Shown here one piece after another: positions 10,731 to 25,187 of a DNA stretch of 64,000 nucleotides (position 1 is the first letter of the stretch; each line of letters opens with the position of its first letter). The notes under the pieces were generated by a model. That model had not been told where the DNA came from. It saw nothing but the letters and a program-made list of their open reading frames with translations, and searched no databases. Source of the stretch: Eretmocerus hayati. Its lineage: Eukaryota; Arthropoda; Insecta; Hymenoptera; Aphelinidae. The position numbers and the translations under genes were made by a program. The stretch is from the NCBI GenBank assembly GCA_029851415.1, contig CM056743.1, positions 26,202,905-26,266,904 of the forward strand. The letters are read 5' to 3'.

Positions 10731-13110
10731 CTAGACCGAACTTTGAAATCGCAAACTGCAGTCTGTTTCTTGGTCTAGCGCGCGATTATGACCATCTACG
10801 ATCGTGATCAGTCGCAACCTGTCGATTCTATTCCCCATGGGGTCAAATTAAGAAAATGCGCCTCAAATTATGGAGATTTGAAATTTGGGTTTCTATTTGG
10901 TTGATGAATTCATGGACGAGAGTTGTTGCATGTTTAACCGAGGTTCTTTTTTTGGAATTTACGAGGTACAAAAGTGTAACTCACGCCGGGTTAAAGTACC
11001 CTTCTGGGTTTTATGATGAGTGAAATACTAGAAGGTTCTTCACGACATCCGAAAAGTGACTTTCTGTGTGTCATCCTGAGCCGAGGTTTGATTTTATACA
11101 TCCAAATATGGCAGATACCCGAAATGATATTTCATCTGGACCTGAAGTCCGTTATGTAAAATTGTTCACGGGTAAAAATTATTCTACGATTCGAGTGTTC
11201 AGAGAAGTTCATACGAATAATGGTTCTGACTATTCACAGAAAACAATGCGTGCTCGATGGAAAAAATGGATGCATGTGAATGCATTTGTTATTCTTGCAC
11301 TTGTGTGCGTATCACTAACGAGCGACGTGATGGTCAAGGTATACCGTCGCACAATCCTTATGATCAGAGATCCATTAAACTGATAATTGACGGTTGTTCT
11401 TTCTTTCATTATATGATAAAGGTGAAGCGAAATAATAGATGAATTTTCGAGCGATGTGAATAAAATCATCGACAGTTCGAACAACGGTTGTCATAAATGA
11501 GCTCACACGATCCGATGGATTTCATTTTTTTGAGAAAAAAAATGTCAAAATCTGAACACCATTTCTTCATATTGAATCAATTTTATTGATTAACCGTCAA
11601 TTCCTTGGATCACTAGTCTTGGCCTTGAAATAACTGGAATTTTCTTCGATGTTGTGAATTTAATTCAATTGATATTTTGGAAATTCATCCTCGTAAATCT
11701 GTAAATTGGCTTTCAAGGTTGTAAAATTTGTCTCCACTTTTACTCAAAGAAGTCGCAGATTAGCACAGAATCAACTCCAGAAAAACATCATTATGCACAG
11801 ACGCCTACATTAAGAATAATATCGGATTCAAGAGTGAAGTTAATTGCGAGAAAAGGAGATTAGCCGCTGACTCGGGTTGAAAAACATTCGAGGACTGTTT
11901 GCGCAGCGATTCGCTCTACTTACTCAGCTCCGTTAAAAGAGAAGAGGAAAGATCAGAATGAAAGTCCAAGGGTGACTAAGAATGAGAAAGAGAGAGAGAT
12001 AGGGAATCAAGCAAAGTCGGCTGCTCTACAAGAGAATTGAATAAGTATGTTTACTTGCGATCGGGAGCTCACGGTAATTATACTTTATAACTGAATTCTC
12101 ATTCCCTTTTTCCTGCTCTCGATCGTCTCTTTTGTGACCAGTTACCGTTCAGCAACCCTCTTTCTGACCTAACCTATTTATCCACCACTTATCCTTCTCC
12201 TTTTTTGTTCAAGTCTGATATCGTTGATCAATTGATAGATTCAAGGGTCGGTGTCAAATATTTACCCAACTCGTATAATCCCAGCAGTCTCTCTTGTTCT
12301 TTTGCGTCTCTAATTTTTAGTGTAACTTTTCAGGATGAAGAAATTGATGGATAATGAGAATTGTACACTGTTCGTGTGAGTTTAAGGATTTCTGATTGGT
12401 GAAATGAGAAACATAGGGTTACTTTGGTGAGAAAAGATGGAACGAGTTAAAGGGGTTTGTTAAGGGGAGCAAAGAAGTCTCTTGGGGTTATAAAGGCGCG
12501 AGGGAGTAACTGCTCGCGAGGATTTGAGAAATTAAACTTTGCAGCAGAGTGAGTGAGAGAGAGAGTGAAGCGGCCTCTTATAATCCTGGCTGAAAGCCAG
12601 AAACTTCTACGTTTTCCATCGCTGCCCCCTTTTGATTGCAAAAAGCTGAGATCTGTAAAGGGTATTATAGTGGATAGATATAGAATAGTGGTAATGCTAC
12701 GACTGTTCAAAGCTACTTGAGCTTTGAAAACGATTGTCTTCACAAATCGCTCGCTTGATGATTCAAAGGCTGATAATGATCCCAGATTCAACGAGAGGTG
12801 AGTTGAGATACGAGAGGGTTTTGACCCCAATTTTTGGCAGCGATTGTTCGTGCTTATACTTTGAGAGAGTGTACGTGATTTGGACTCTCGGCATTTTAAT
12901 TTTGATTGAAAGGTGCTCATCTTGATCACGTTCAGAAAAATTAGAAAGATTACAAATAATTCATTAAAATATGACACTCTAGTTGTTTTCGATCAGGAAA
13001 GTCTTCCGAGCTTGTTTTTGGATGAATTGGAAAGTCTTTTTTTAGAGGTGTCTGGACAATGCCAAACGACAGTTACAGGTGAAGTTTTAGGAGAATAGGG
13101 AACTTACATA
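10731..13110. other. Non-coding stretch
   Basis: It contains purine-rich and pyrimidine-rich tracts (for example AGAGAGAGAGA near 11990) and a 176-codon minus-strand open frame (12447-12977) that is Ser/Leu/Phe-rich and lacks domain features. No gene is called. Confidence 0.4.
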
Positions 13111-13114
13111 ATTC

Positions 13115-13575
13115 CGGGAAATGTTATATTTCGAGAGTTCGCGGCGAAAAAGATATAGGAAAAAAGGTTGGAAATTTCTACGACGCCTCTATGGTTTTTA
13201 AATCATCATTGAAGTTTTGACAATTTGAATTGGCGCCATCTAATATGGCGGTGGCTGCACATGTGCCGCTAAATTCCCCAACTGTTGTGATGTCATTTTT
13301 CATCGGAAATTCTTATCTGAATCACAGTCGAGAGCTTATTTTACCCAAATAATGAAAGTTTGCAGTGGGAAAGTGTAGGTTTTTCTCAAGACTGCCGTGG
13401 AAAACACTCTGAAGTCACGTGACTCATGTACAGTCGCCGCCATACTGAATGGCGCCAATTCAAACCCTGAAAAACTTCAGACTCGAATTCAAATCACTTT
13501 TACCACAGAAAATTTCCAAATTTTCATATATCGTGTCTATTTCAACGTGAACTTCCATGATATGAGCATTTTCGA
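13115..13575. mobile_element. Foldback-type MITE with long arms
   Basis: The left arm, about 13115-13262 (TTTGAATTGGCGCCATCTAA, TATGGCGG), pairs with the right arm, about 13430-13575 (CCGCCATACTGAATGGCGCC, AATTCAAA). The outer parts also pair (GGAAATTTCT with AGAAAATTTCC). The arms enclose about 170 bp of unique loop. No protein is encoded. Confidence 0.65.
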
Positions 13576-14138
13576 ATAATTCTTGTAGTCATGTCAGTTC
13601 TCTATTCATTATGACCATCGGAATGAACATTATAAGTTCAGATGTATGAATATCCATGTATCACATGGTATGTATTATTGCTAGGGATGGTACACACATG
13701 ATGTATCAGTTCTTTTTCCGTGTAAATGTGGGTCTAGACCTATTATGGGGTTCAATCCCACATCTTAGAGATATCGTTCTTTGGGAATAGAATCTTTATA
13801 TCGACTCGCTCAGAGAAAATATTCTTCTCAGTTCCATTCAAATTCTTTGATGAAGAATTGAAATGTTTTGATATTCTGAATTTTTGATAGCCTGTTTTTT
13901 TTTTTTTTTTTTCAAGAATTCCTGGGACTTCGAGACAACCAAGTAACATAAATCAGAACGAAAGGATCAGAACCTTATGGGCATTCTCCAGATGTCGAGG
14001 TAGACAGACTTGTGAAAATGAAATAGTATAGACATAGCATGTTCAATGGTGGGAAGAATCTAAATGCACTCTGGCTATAGTTGTATTGAAAATGAAGGTT
14101 GCATTCAAGATATTGGCATTGAAGGTGAAATAATATAT

Positions 14139-14255
14139 TTCGCACCGAGTTCATGAGGTTGTAGCTCGCTTCTGAGCGATCGGTTTTCGGCCCGAGCCTG
14201 AGGCGAGGGTTGAAATGATCGCTCGGAAGCGGGGAACCTCATGTGCGAGGTGCGA
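14139..14255. mobile_element. CpG-rich hairpin MITE, copy 1
   Basis: The ends are TTCGCACCGAG and GAGGTGCGAA. The interior is self-complementary around CTCGCTTCTGAGCGATCGG and CCCGAGCCTGAGGCGAGGG. A second copy lies in the opposite orientation at 47899-48017. Confidence 0.65.
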
Positions 14256-14735
14256 ATACTATTTTATGCAATTCTACGAGCACCCAAACATCGGAGAATT
14301 GCGAAAAATAGATAAAGTAGGAAAATTAGAAAATCGCTCAAGTAGAATCATGAATTCTACCTTATAACAAAATTCTGCCATGGTTTCGGATATGAGAATA
14401 TTCACAAAAATGTTGCACGGTAAGCTCACGCATCAAAATCATCGTATGGTCGAATAGTTTTGCTGTGAAAATTTTCTGGGAGAAATTGCAACAAACTGAT
14501 TGAATTCTTAATTGAAGCACTGGTTGAATACCAGAATGAGCCTTTGACCCTGACATTTAATAATGGTTAAGAAATGGTGTAGAAAGTCAATTAATTTTTT
14601 TTACAGCGTTTGCTCTCAATCAAAAGTTGCGTAGAAAGCTATTGAGAGTAAACCTGCTTTGGAATGCCACCATCTTAGCCCCGTGTATTTCTTATGGAAA
14701 TGTTTTGAGATTTTTCTGCCATCTAAAATAACACA

Positions 14736-15060
14736 AAGGTTCACTCCCAATTTGAGAAAGCTCTTGCCAGCATTTCACAGACTCGACGAAAAATTGAGGG
14801 GGTGGGTAGAAAAAGGGCGTAACTGCAAAATGGCCATTTCGAAAGAGTCAATAAAAACAGAATGAAAATCTCCAGAGGCGTACTTGGACGAGTTGACCTT
14901 ACTGACTTACTGCGAACAAGAAAGTATCCTTGCTTTAGCCCAATCCGAGCCGGAGGATGAAATTTGATTTTGATCTTTTTTCGGCAATTTCAAAAAATAC
15001 AGTTACGCCCTTTTTTCACCCACCCCCTCAATTGGGAATGAAACAATGCCCAAGAGTGGA
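14736..15060. mobile_element. Inverted-repeat element with G-rich/C-rich arms
   Basis: The segment ATTGAGGGGGTGGGTAGAAA, followed by AAGGGCGTAACTG, near 14787-14824 recurs inverted near 14999-15050 (CAGTTACGCCCTTTTTTCAC, then CCACCCCCTCAATT). About 170 bp of loop separates the arms. This is probably a short non-autonomous DNA element. The overlapping open frame at 14659-14865 is not convincing. Confidence 0.5.
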
Positions 15061-15099
15061 ATCCAGTATGAGCCAATGATTTTCCTCACAGTAACTGTC

Positions 15100-18000
15100 A
15101 TTCTTGGTGCAAAAATCAAAAATTCATCACCCTTGTGCATACACTTGCAAATATGTGCTAAGCACTAAATCAATTCATTCAACCACCACGTCTTCCTCAT
15201 ATATACCTACGTATTGAACACAGTGAGTATATATATTCACAGTAAAAAGTGAAAGTGTTAAGATACGAATGGGATGTTAAAGTGTCAGAGTGCAAAAGGT
15301 GTATATATTGGGAAAAATGTGGAAAACGCGAACAGAGAATAAAAGAGAGCACGCGGGTGCACATCGCACGCGTTCACCAAATTCCACACGCAAGTTTAAA
15401 TTAAAGCAGTTGGCTATCCTCCCTCATTCATTGCGCTTTACTCAGTGTCCCCTATATGTATACAGCGTGAAACAACGTAAAAGAGAAAGCGAGAGAGCAG
15501 CACTTTTCCACTTAGCATTCCCTGCGAGCATATCACCCACATATATAGTAGTAGAGAAGGAGAGAGACTACCCCATGGGAGAGAATCTTGTGTAGCATAT
15601 ATAGCTATATCGAGGGGTAGCTTATTGCGTCCGAAGCATTCTTTTTTGCATTGTTTCTTCCTATTCCTTCTACAGTCGATGAAAAATGCTCAATTTCAAC
15701 GCATATAATAATAACGGTGTGTTTTTTGCCTCCCCCCCCTTTCAATTTTATAAAAGTAGTGATGGTAGTTCTACTTGGAATGCGTTTCGCGCCTTGGAAT
15801 TACGCGCCAGGAAAGAGCGAAAAAAGACTATGTATAGTGATGAGAAGTTGAGGCTGATCCAGATTTCTTGCGGGCGATGAGATTCCAAGAATTTTCATTC
15901 TTCTTGTTTCCTGCGTGCTTTTATATAATTCACAACTAATTTCATCGCGAGGAAGAATGTATGGGCTCCTCGAGACGAGATTTTTATAATGTTGCTTGGT
16001 TTGTTGGCGCGTCTGTTTTTGAGGGTTACCGAGGTTGTAATAGGATGAGATTCGGCAACGAAATTTTTATGAATCGCGGAGTAGAAATTACGCTGGGGAT
16101 GTGAAATCTTACACAATATTCCGCGAGGAACAGTTTTTTACTTCCCGTACCTGGGCGGACAAGGAATTTCATTGAGAATTTCTTGATTACTCGAAATGAG
16201 AATGAGAAAGTGTTTGGTCAGGTATAGAAATAATAATTAAATCTCATGGCAACATGCAAATTACATCTATAGACTTCTACAATTGCAAGCTGGATTCTTT
16301 TTTGTAATTCGTTGGTTATCGAAAAAACTGGTCAGAACTTTCACTACTCCGAAATATTCACGCTCCCGTTGAGTAATCATGTTCTCTGGGAATTTCAATG
16401 TATTTTGTCTAAATTCGTATCCATCGAACGGTGATTCGAATTCTGATTAATTAAATCGCAAAACTATCATTTTTCGTTCAACTCCCCCCCACCCCCCTCC
16501 ACTTATTTTGCCCACTACAGTGGCCAAAGATCAGTACTTGTGGTAATTTTTATTTGACGTGCGGTAAAATTCTGAAGAAATAATGAAAAATCTGGTGCAA
16601 CTCTAGGAAACACATTTCTTCAACTAACGACTCTCTATGTGTTTCTATTAAAAAAAAAATGGGGAATACCGAAAATTTTCAATTTTGTAATTTTAACGTA
16701 TTCCGTTATTTTTCAACTAGTTATTTAAATTCTTAGAACCAAAAAATTGTTTCGAGATAGGAAAATGAGGTCCAAAATAAGCGAGTTAGGAAATATAATA
16801 AAGGAATTTCCGATCGACTGAGCGCAGAGCATTGTTTTACGATCGGCAATTGTAGTTTCCTCCATGCTCAATTCATCGAGAAGTACTATTCAATGCCAGT
16901 ACACGGTCTCAGAAACGAAGAAAATGTGCCACTAAAAACGTCTCACCAGAAATTTTACACCCGTTGCCAGTAGGGGGGAGAGGGGCCTATTCTTCCAAGG
17001 AATTTCCCCAACAGTAATGAATTTCATTCGAAAGTGATTGGAATTTACAGTAGGCAAAAGAAGTTTATGTAAATCAGTTCGACTTATCAACTCAATTCCT
17101 AATGAATAAATAAAGGTACAAGAAGAAAACAATCAAATACAGCATTATCTAACCCAGCATTTACTCTGCAAGTTCAAAAAAAAAATGTAGTAAGTAGATT
17201 ACACAGATAAAAAAGTATGCTCGACCATTTACCGTAGTGTACTCCTTCCTATTCTTTTCTACCTTCACATGTGTGGCGTTGTCTGTGAAAAAGAAGAAAA
17301 AAAAAAGAAGATACTGTTCACGGTTGGAAAATTTCCTGCTAATTAGAATCAGCTGTGCAAAAATATGCAACTCTAGCAGCAGAAATACACATAGAAAGAG
17401 AGAGATAGGATAGCCAACGAAGCACTACTAACATTACATACATTTTCAGGTAACGCTAGAGCTTGTATATGTGCGCACTGCGTTATAACGAATGTAACGG
17501 CCGACTGCAGCTTGGCTTTTCCACTGCTAGCATCATATATACACAGAGATAGGTGTAGAAACTATATATATATATATGTGTATGGAATCTGCGGTTTGTG
17601 GGAGAGCAAAATTTACGAGCTAATGAAATCGATTATGTGTGCGAGCGGCGTTATATTGCAGAGTTGGGCCTCTAAAACTAACGCGTTTGAGCATAGCCAA
17701 TGCATGTAACTCTCTGCGGAAATCTACCTTATACCTTATTCGTGTTATAGAACTGCTTTCTGTATATATAGTTGTGATATGGTGGGTGTACAGCATGCAG
17801 GCCTTTAGATAGCTCGTTTACGTTACGCGTGTGAGAAAACATATGAATGCGTAAGTGGGATATGATGGTCATCATCGTTGATGCGGGTTATTGATTTTGA
17901 TGATGCTGCCAGGTGTTTTTACTCTTGGATTCAACAGAGGTGAAATTCTGAAAAGGAAAAGGAAGGGGTGGAGAGGGAGATGCGTGCATTTTATGAGGAT

Positions 18001-18455
18001 GGAAAATGATGATGCGAGGTTTATTTGATTCTGAAAGGTATTTTGTGAGCTTGTGGTTATACGATGGTTGATAACAGGGATTATTATGCATGTTGCATGA
18101 TTGTGCAAAATTTAGCTTAGTGGAGGATTCCATGTGTGGTTTATTAGCTTTAGTATGATCGTATTTTTGTATACTTCAATAAAAAAATGAATGCTTTGAG
18201 ATATGCTCAGAAATAGAATATCCTTTTTCGAGAAAAAAATTTTACCAAAACTTTTTATTGAAGCACTCACATATTCTGGTCGAGGGCGACTTCATTACGA
18301 GGCTTGACTTAGCATAAGCTGCTTTCCGCTCTTGATATCTTATTTTGTGTTCATGGATAGGCGAATTGAAGAACTGACAAGCAGAGATACAATTCTGCGA
18401 GTCTTGTATTCGTCTCAAACTCTGGAAATCATCTCATTTTCGTGAGAAATCGAGG
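15100..18455. other. Non-coding stretch, AT-rich
   Basis: It holds only simple tracts (poly-A/T, a C-rich run near 16483-16498, TA-rich runs near 17564-17578) and short open frames without domain features. No splice-bounded exon or RNA gene was recognised. Confidence 0.45.
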
Positions 18456-18457
18456 TA

Positions 18458-19459
18458 CCGTGAACCGGGTCGACTATGGCCACTTTGAAGCTTCTAATTC
18501 AATTCTCATTGCAATTTTCCAGCTAAACTTATATGTATCTGAGGTGACTCGACGCGTCTTGACTTCTTCCTTGCAATGCTGTGCTCAGAAATTCAATTTC
18601 ACCTATTTACATTCCCAGAACTTGAAAAACAAGGTGGCGATAGTTACTTAAGCATCCGGGGTGGCTATGGTCACCTTCGTTGAGCAGCGCAAACTTCTTG
18701 TACTTTTCAATACAATACGGGTTTACTCTTCTTGGAACAAATTTTCTGATCACAAATAAGTCCACAAACAGAAATTGAAAGTCTTATAACATTATGCCGA
18801 TGAACTAGAAACTTGCCGCCCAAGTTTGAACAACGAAATGAAGTCGACCACTATTCAGAGTGGCCAAGGTCACCCCGGGGCGAGTGACTCAAGTTACCGG
18901 AAGATTCAAGAAGAAAGTGAAGGACAAGTTTACGCCCGAATTTTCGTTAGAAGTGAGACAAAGGGAGTGGCCAAATTTAACCTGGATTACCCAAAGAATG
19001 ACTATTTGTTTTTCAAATGGTGGTTCGAAATGACGAATGAGGTGGCCACAGTCACCCAAACAGGCTAAGAAATTACAAGTTTTCGTTCAAACGGCCGTTC
19101 TAGATAATTGTCGCACCTAAATTTAATCAGCAATAGCGTAAAATGTAGAGGACGTCATTACCTACTAAGAAAAAATCACGGGAAGGATATAGAAGTGAAT
19201 CTAATTGGTTGTTCAGGTGGATTTTCGCGACACGAATATTTTACTTGAAAATTCTCACTTCATTCCAACGAAAAAAGGGCCAATGGAACTCACTTTACCA
19301 CAAATGAGCAGCATATTCCGAAAGTAGAGTTTCTCAGCTTTGAAATGAGCTTCTGAACGTCCCTGTAAGTGATATAACGTTGGAGTTACGGCTTTGGCAA
19401 TCTTTTTTCGGAAAAGTGACCACGGTCACCCCGGTGGCCACAGTCACCCCGGTTTACGG
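18458..19459. mobile_element. About 1-kb TA-flanked element with internal GTGGCCACAGTCACC repeats
   Basis: The left end CCGTGAACCGGGTCGACTAT matches the inverted right end CCGTAAACCGGGGTGACTGT. TA dinucleotides flank it at 18456-18457 and 19460-19461. Diverged copies of the terminal motif (GTGGCTATGGTCACC, GTGGCCAAGGTCACCCCGG, GTGGCCACAGTCACCC) recur inside near 18658, 18860 and 19041. Weak open frames such as 18826-19068 cross these repeats but show no transposase. It is probably a non-autonomous Tc1/mariner-like element. Confidence 0.65.
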
Positions 19460-19499
19460 TATCTCAAATGATTCACTCCTATAGGCATTCTATCGTGAG

Positions 19500-19620
19500 A
19501 TATAACTATAGAGATTAGCATTGGCCATATGGGCCCATGTTGAAAAATCTCATCTATAGATATACTGCCAATGCTAATCTCCACAGCTGTGCCTCAAAAT
19601 AGGAGGCCCATGGGACTGAA
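19500..19620. mobile_element. Hairpin MITE core, relative of the element at 44654-44982
   Basis: GAGATTAGCATTGGC and its inverse GCCAATGCTAATCTC enclose CATATGGGCCCATGTTGAAA. The same core (ATTAGCATTG, GGCCCATGTTAAAAA, AATGCTAA) occurs inverted at about 44779-44850. Confidence 0.55.
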
Positions 19621-19639
19621 TCCTTTGAGATACCTTCGT

Positions 19640-22600
19640 TCTTCACCGGAACAAGATAATTCCCAGAGTTTGGAACAAATTCAGAATTCGCAAGGTTGGA
19701 CTTCTCCGTGTAAGTTCAGGGAAAATTTCAACGCACCTCATTCTTTATTCATCTTCAGGATTCTATTGGTATTTCATCTCTTGAATATTTGAAAAAAACA
19801 CGATGATTACTCTGACAACTAATATGGAATTCTACATTTGTATTATTGTCAATTTATGCACTGAAAAGATTCGAATAAGTCATAAAATTTGAGCAACAGG
19901 TCATTGCCATGCATAATAGAAATCCCATAACATCGTCTGGGTTATCTGTCAGAAATAATTTATCCTCCAATCTGCTGACAAGACTCTCACTCTATCTCAT
20001 TCCCTCACCTTCAATAATGAAAACGTTTTCATCATACTGCAAAGATTTATCACCCAGACATTAATCGTACAATTTCATAAATCTCTGATCAAATATTAGT
20101 TTCTGAGAACGACGGAGACTCCAAAATATAGATATATAACCTCACGTAGACAAGACAGTCGAAGTAGGAACGAGCGTAAATGTGTCCGAACATTGCTATT
20201 CAAGAAGCGTAGTTGTCAGATTAGTAACATCAGTAGTAGTAGTAGTACTAGTAGTGCGATAGGAAAAGCTCGAGCTTGCAACCAAGTAGTGAAGCTTCAT
20301 CCAGGTTTCAGAGAATCAAGATTCCCTGAGGCACGGTTACCGACAGCCAATAAAACTTTTCTGGCACTACGAGGCACGTGACCGAAACCTTTTTGGACAC
20401 GTTTTGCACTACTACATCCTCTTCTCTCTTTGTTAATGTCCAGCATGCCGCGGGCGACTACATACGATTTTCCAACTGCAAGCTCTCTGTACAATACACT
20501 TGAAGAACATTCCCTAGGTAGATAACTACAATATATAGGTATAGAAATACGAGACTGAGAAAAACTTTCACGAGCTTGACCGCGATTTTATTTTTCTTTC
20601 CAAAGCAGCCGTACGCGAAAAACCTACTCGAGTAGAATGAAATTCTCTACTTGACTCGTTGGTTAGAGAAAGAGAAAAAGATTTAGTGTGTGTACAATGT
20701 TTTTTGACTGATCTGACATTGTATGTCGAGTACGAAGAGGGAAAAGGAAGAGAGGGTATCGGTAGAACGAACCGAGAGCACTTTGAGCGGGAAATATTAT
20801 TGTTGGAAATTGTAGGATCGTGTACGAGTTGTAAGCTGCCACGACGCGGACGGTCAGTTTGGGATATTGCTCAAGTTGTACAGGGAGAGAGGAGCTTTTG
20901 AAATGCTGCACGAGTTTCGAGGTTATGTTTTCATGAGTGCTTCTAGGATGGATGAATTCATTAGAGACACTATTTGGTGAGATGAGATTTTTGGAAATGA
21001 ATTTGAATTTCAAAACATTTGTTTTAGGATTCATTGTTTGTACGTGAGGCTGATGAAATCAGTCTCGATTATACTGCTATTGGAAGGTTATCATGAAGAA
21101 ATGTTGATGTAATCATTGTGTGAATATCATAATGTTGGTTAATGAGTCGTCGCCCGCCGTCTAGTTGCCTTGGATGTAATAAATTTAGTCTACACAGTTG
21201 GATCATGAAGGGAACGTTGATTTGGCCATTTGAATCAAAATTCATAGATATCCAGGTGTTATTTGAAAATCCTCAAGCATGTACTATTCATAGAAGTGGT
21301 TTACTTTGTGTTGTCCTTGAAAAATATCACGACAAGGAAACTTGATTACTGATCGACCATATTTCTTCGCAAAATTTCAAACCAATCGATGAAATTCGAA
21401 TGACAAAACTTTTATGAGCAAATAATGTGTGATTCTATCCATGAAATTATGACAAAGGATAATTGATGTTTCCCACCCGTTCATTGCGAAGGCTGACAGA
21501 CACGCGCGGCGAGCCCCGTCGAAGCAAACGTGTTAATCAATCGAATTGTTCTCGAAATTTTCCAAGTGGTTTCCTCCTACACAAATATTGAGATTATTGT
21601 ATTGATTTAAAATTCAAGTAGCTCTTCTAGAAAATAATCATAGAATTCTCTTGGTATTTATTGCACATTTACATTCAAACCAATCAACTGAACCTGCAAA
21701 GCCAAGCCTCTACAAAAGTCTCCTCGAATAAAAAATTCATCACCAAAGAATCTGACTTGTAAAAGTCGTACCCCCCTCACTCGAGCTAATTGACAGTTAC
21801 ATCAAGGAGTACAATCCACTAAATATTCTACAAAGCTCAAATTCAGCCAATACAATGCTCTAGCAATCACGGCTGAATAAAAATCCAACCTACATATATA
21901 TGAAACTCCAAGTGCACGCCAATTATTGAGACATCAAAGAAAATCGTTTGGTCAAAGATCAATTCTACAAAATTCTTTTGAAAGTCAGAAAAAAAAGAGA
22001 AAACTAAAAAAAGAATGAACGTCAAACGAAAGTACAAAGATCAAAGAACAATGAGGGTTATCGGCAGTGGCGCCTAGCAGTCTATTCAAAAGTAAATCTC
22101 AGATCTTCCAACGCCACGCATACAAGCATCGTTTGAAGCAAGGCAATTAGTGATCCTTGAGAACCTCGAAAGTGCAGCATCATATAACCCCTTTAAAGAG
22201 AATCTCTCCTAATACTTGATCCGGTAGGGAACACTCAAGGCGAACATGATTTCGCACTCGCTTTAATTGAGAGAGAGACCCCAAACGATTTTAGTGAAAG
22301 CAGTGCAAGACAGTGCAACAGCTGCTACTGATTCTGCGATTCTCAGTATTATAGAGTTGAGGGTGCTATTGTAGAACGACCCTAACACCATAGCTATTTC
22401 GTAGATGCATCAATATGCACTCGTTAGTCAAAGAGACAAAGAGAGAGTAGGGTTTCTCTACTGGACAGTTGAACCAAAGTCCATTAGATATCTTACCCCA
22501 GCTGCGTCCGGTTGCGGTACTTGGATCGAACTGGGATTATTGGTTTGTGTGAAAGCTTTGACAGTTTTGATTTTACTGCATCCATGGGGTATCCGAAGCT

Positions 22601-25187
22601 TAACGGTGATGTCAAAATTGCTTTTGGTGGCTCTTGAGTGTTAATGATTGAAAAAATCTACTACTGACAGTGTCTATTTCAATACTTGTTAAATCCACTT
22701 TTAAAAGTGTATTTTCTTCATAAGATGAATTTTTGAGAATTTACCTTATCACCATTCAAACTATTTAGGATGGAATTGACAACACTGAAATATAATAGTT
22801 CCATAAATAGTCATCCTAGTGCTGTAGTATAATCACATTATTTCCATTCGTAGAACTCATTTCGTTCATCTATATTCGGAATCATCTCCAGAACTGTTCT
22901 CATTTTTGCAAAGGCATAAAATGGGCCCCAATGAATTCGTCATGATGGACTCATTCCTTGAGACATGAAGAAAATTTGTTGACATCCACAAATACATGCT
23001 CACCAAACGTGAAATTCAATTAGGGAAAAAGTCAAGTTCCGCTCATTTCTGCGATTGTGAAACAGTAAGGGGTCCAGAAAAACAGTGTAACCTAGGGGAA
23101 AAATATTTCAGGGTGACTCAGACGAGAATATCCAAAAATCCATGAAACGTTTAAAAAAATTCCATGTTCAGAATCTTCTTGAAATCGTAAGTAGATTTTA
23201 CAGAGATTTCGTCTCATCAAGCACGTGTGTCGTATTGACTCATGTTCCGATACATTTTCCTTGTGGGAATTTGATTTATTCTTGTTGAGTTCCCAATAAT
23301 TATCCTTGATGAATATCAGAAGTATCTGAATGAATCAAGTGGAATATAAAGAACCAAGAAGTTTCGAAAAAGGAAAAAAATTCATTACAGTTGGTATCAG
23401 CGTCATTTAGCTAATCTACAATATTCAATTCTCCTTGAAATTCTCTGAAACCGCCACAAAACTCCACCAACGACATCGTTACAGATTTTCAATAGAACGA
23501 ATTCAACGAAGCAAACCAGTCAACGCAAGTATATATCTGATTCAAACTCTAAAGATCCCTCGTTCTCTCACTTCAATCTACACCACTACCACTACCACTA
23601 CTACGTTATACCACCAAGACTTGCAATATCTCTTAGATATGAGACTTGAAAAGCCAAGAGATTCAGTAGAGTTGCATGGATCACATCGAGAGGATGGTAA
23701 TTCGACCGATGATGCGTGAAGTCTCACCACAAGCCAGACGACTCTCTCCCTCGATTCTCTATACTATATCAAGACTCAAAGTTGCCTCAAGCTATGATAT
23801 GCCGTCACTTTACTTGCTCAACTACTCTGGAAGAACCAAGTATAAGTCGTGGTCGTGCGTCGCGTCGAAAGGATCAGACGAAGGATCATCCAAAGGTGTC
23901 CGTCGCGCTCGCCCGAAGCAAAATTCTATAGATATAGATAACATTCGTACTACTGATGAATTTATATCTATATTTCACTTTGAAAAGATCGATATTCTTA
24001 ATGGCGGATTCGGTTCGATGCTCTACTGTGTATACGGAGTGAAATCAATACGATGTGGAATAATTTTGCAGGTGGATCGACACCGAATTGTCTGGATAAC
24101 CGGAATTGATTAGTCGTCATGTATTGTGGTACCTGTGGACGATTACAGCACAGTAAGTTACGATTGATCAGAGAAAAATTGAGCTCAATTTGACCATCAT
24201 GATTTGTAACAGTATTTGGTTAATGTGATTTTATAATCAGAAGCAGATGTTTGTTGACAACATTTTGTGTGCTTGCATTAGATTGGTCATTTTCCTAAGC
24301 TTGAGCCATGTTAATTTAAACTCAAGTAGGACTTCAAAACTCGTGGTATCCGAACCATTTGAGGGGGGAAAAGTGTCTTCCATTAGAGGCTAGCACATGA
24401 GTAACTGGAATAGAATTAACTCATGAGTCCCTGTTACATATCAGAACTCACTTAAATTCAGTAGTACTATCAGAGTTTGGTCAGACATCGAGTTTTGAGT
24501 GTCATTGATTGGGCATCTGTTGAACGATCACTAATTTCGAATACTGGTTGTATTATTTTTGCGTCAGGATTAATGTAAACGTTCCTTGAGATTCCGAGTT
24601 GTTGATAAAAGCACATGACAATTATGTAGATTTCAAGTATGAGCCTGCTGGAACAATTCTAGGCAAGGGAATTTCAGAAATCAAAGCCAAGTGTCATACT
24701 TATCAACACAAAAATCATGATTGTGAACAAATAGTAATGCGCTGATTGAGATATCGAATCGTACCTCAAAAAGGAAAATGTAGAAATCATACACCATAAC
24801 TTTCGAATATTGTCACCAGTTTTTCTTTTCTTCCCATGTGTTCAACGATTGTCTTCAGCCAATGGACTATCACAACCGGGGCGGATCTCGTGGGCTTAAC
24901 GTTTCGTGTGATATCCTGGCGTGTTTGAGATCTAGCCACTCACCCTAACCTAATTCTCTCGGCATTTGCCCAGGAATCATGCCCGTGGAGCGAAGGAAAA
25001 CTCCTGAGGGGAGAAAACCTGCTCCGGAGAGTTCGGCACCTTTATCATGCTACCTTTATGATGCCCATGCTACTTTTCGTAAGCATGAACATCGCAAATG
25101 TAACATTTCGTGCCTCCCGCTCACGTTGCTGAGGTGTAAGTGTCAACTAATCGATCAGAAAAGTCAACTCGTCAAGATTGATTAGAC
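19640..25187. other. Long non-coding stretch
   Basis: No gene is recognisable on either strand. The longest open frames (20663-21034 minus, 23676-24113 plus) lack domain patterns. It contains a short (TAG)n-like run near 20232-20256. It lies downstream of the CELF exon in that gene's sense and is probably its intron. Confidence 0.45.

Noticed and set aside
12447..12977. 176-codon minus-strand frame
   Set aside because: Ser/Leu/Phe-rich with no domain motif, no splice-supported partner and no conserved pattern; length alone is not enough.
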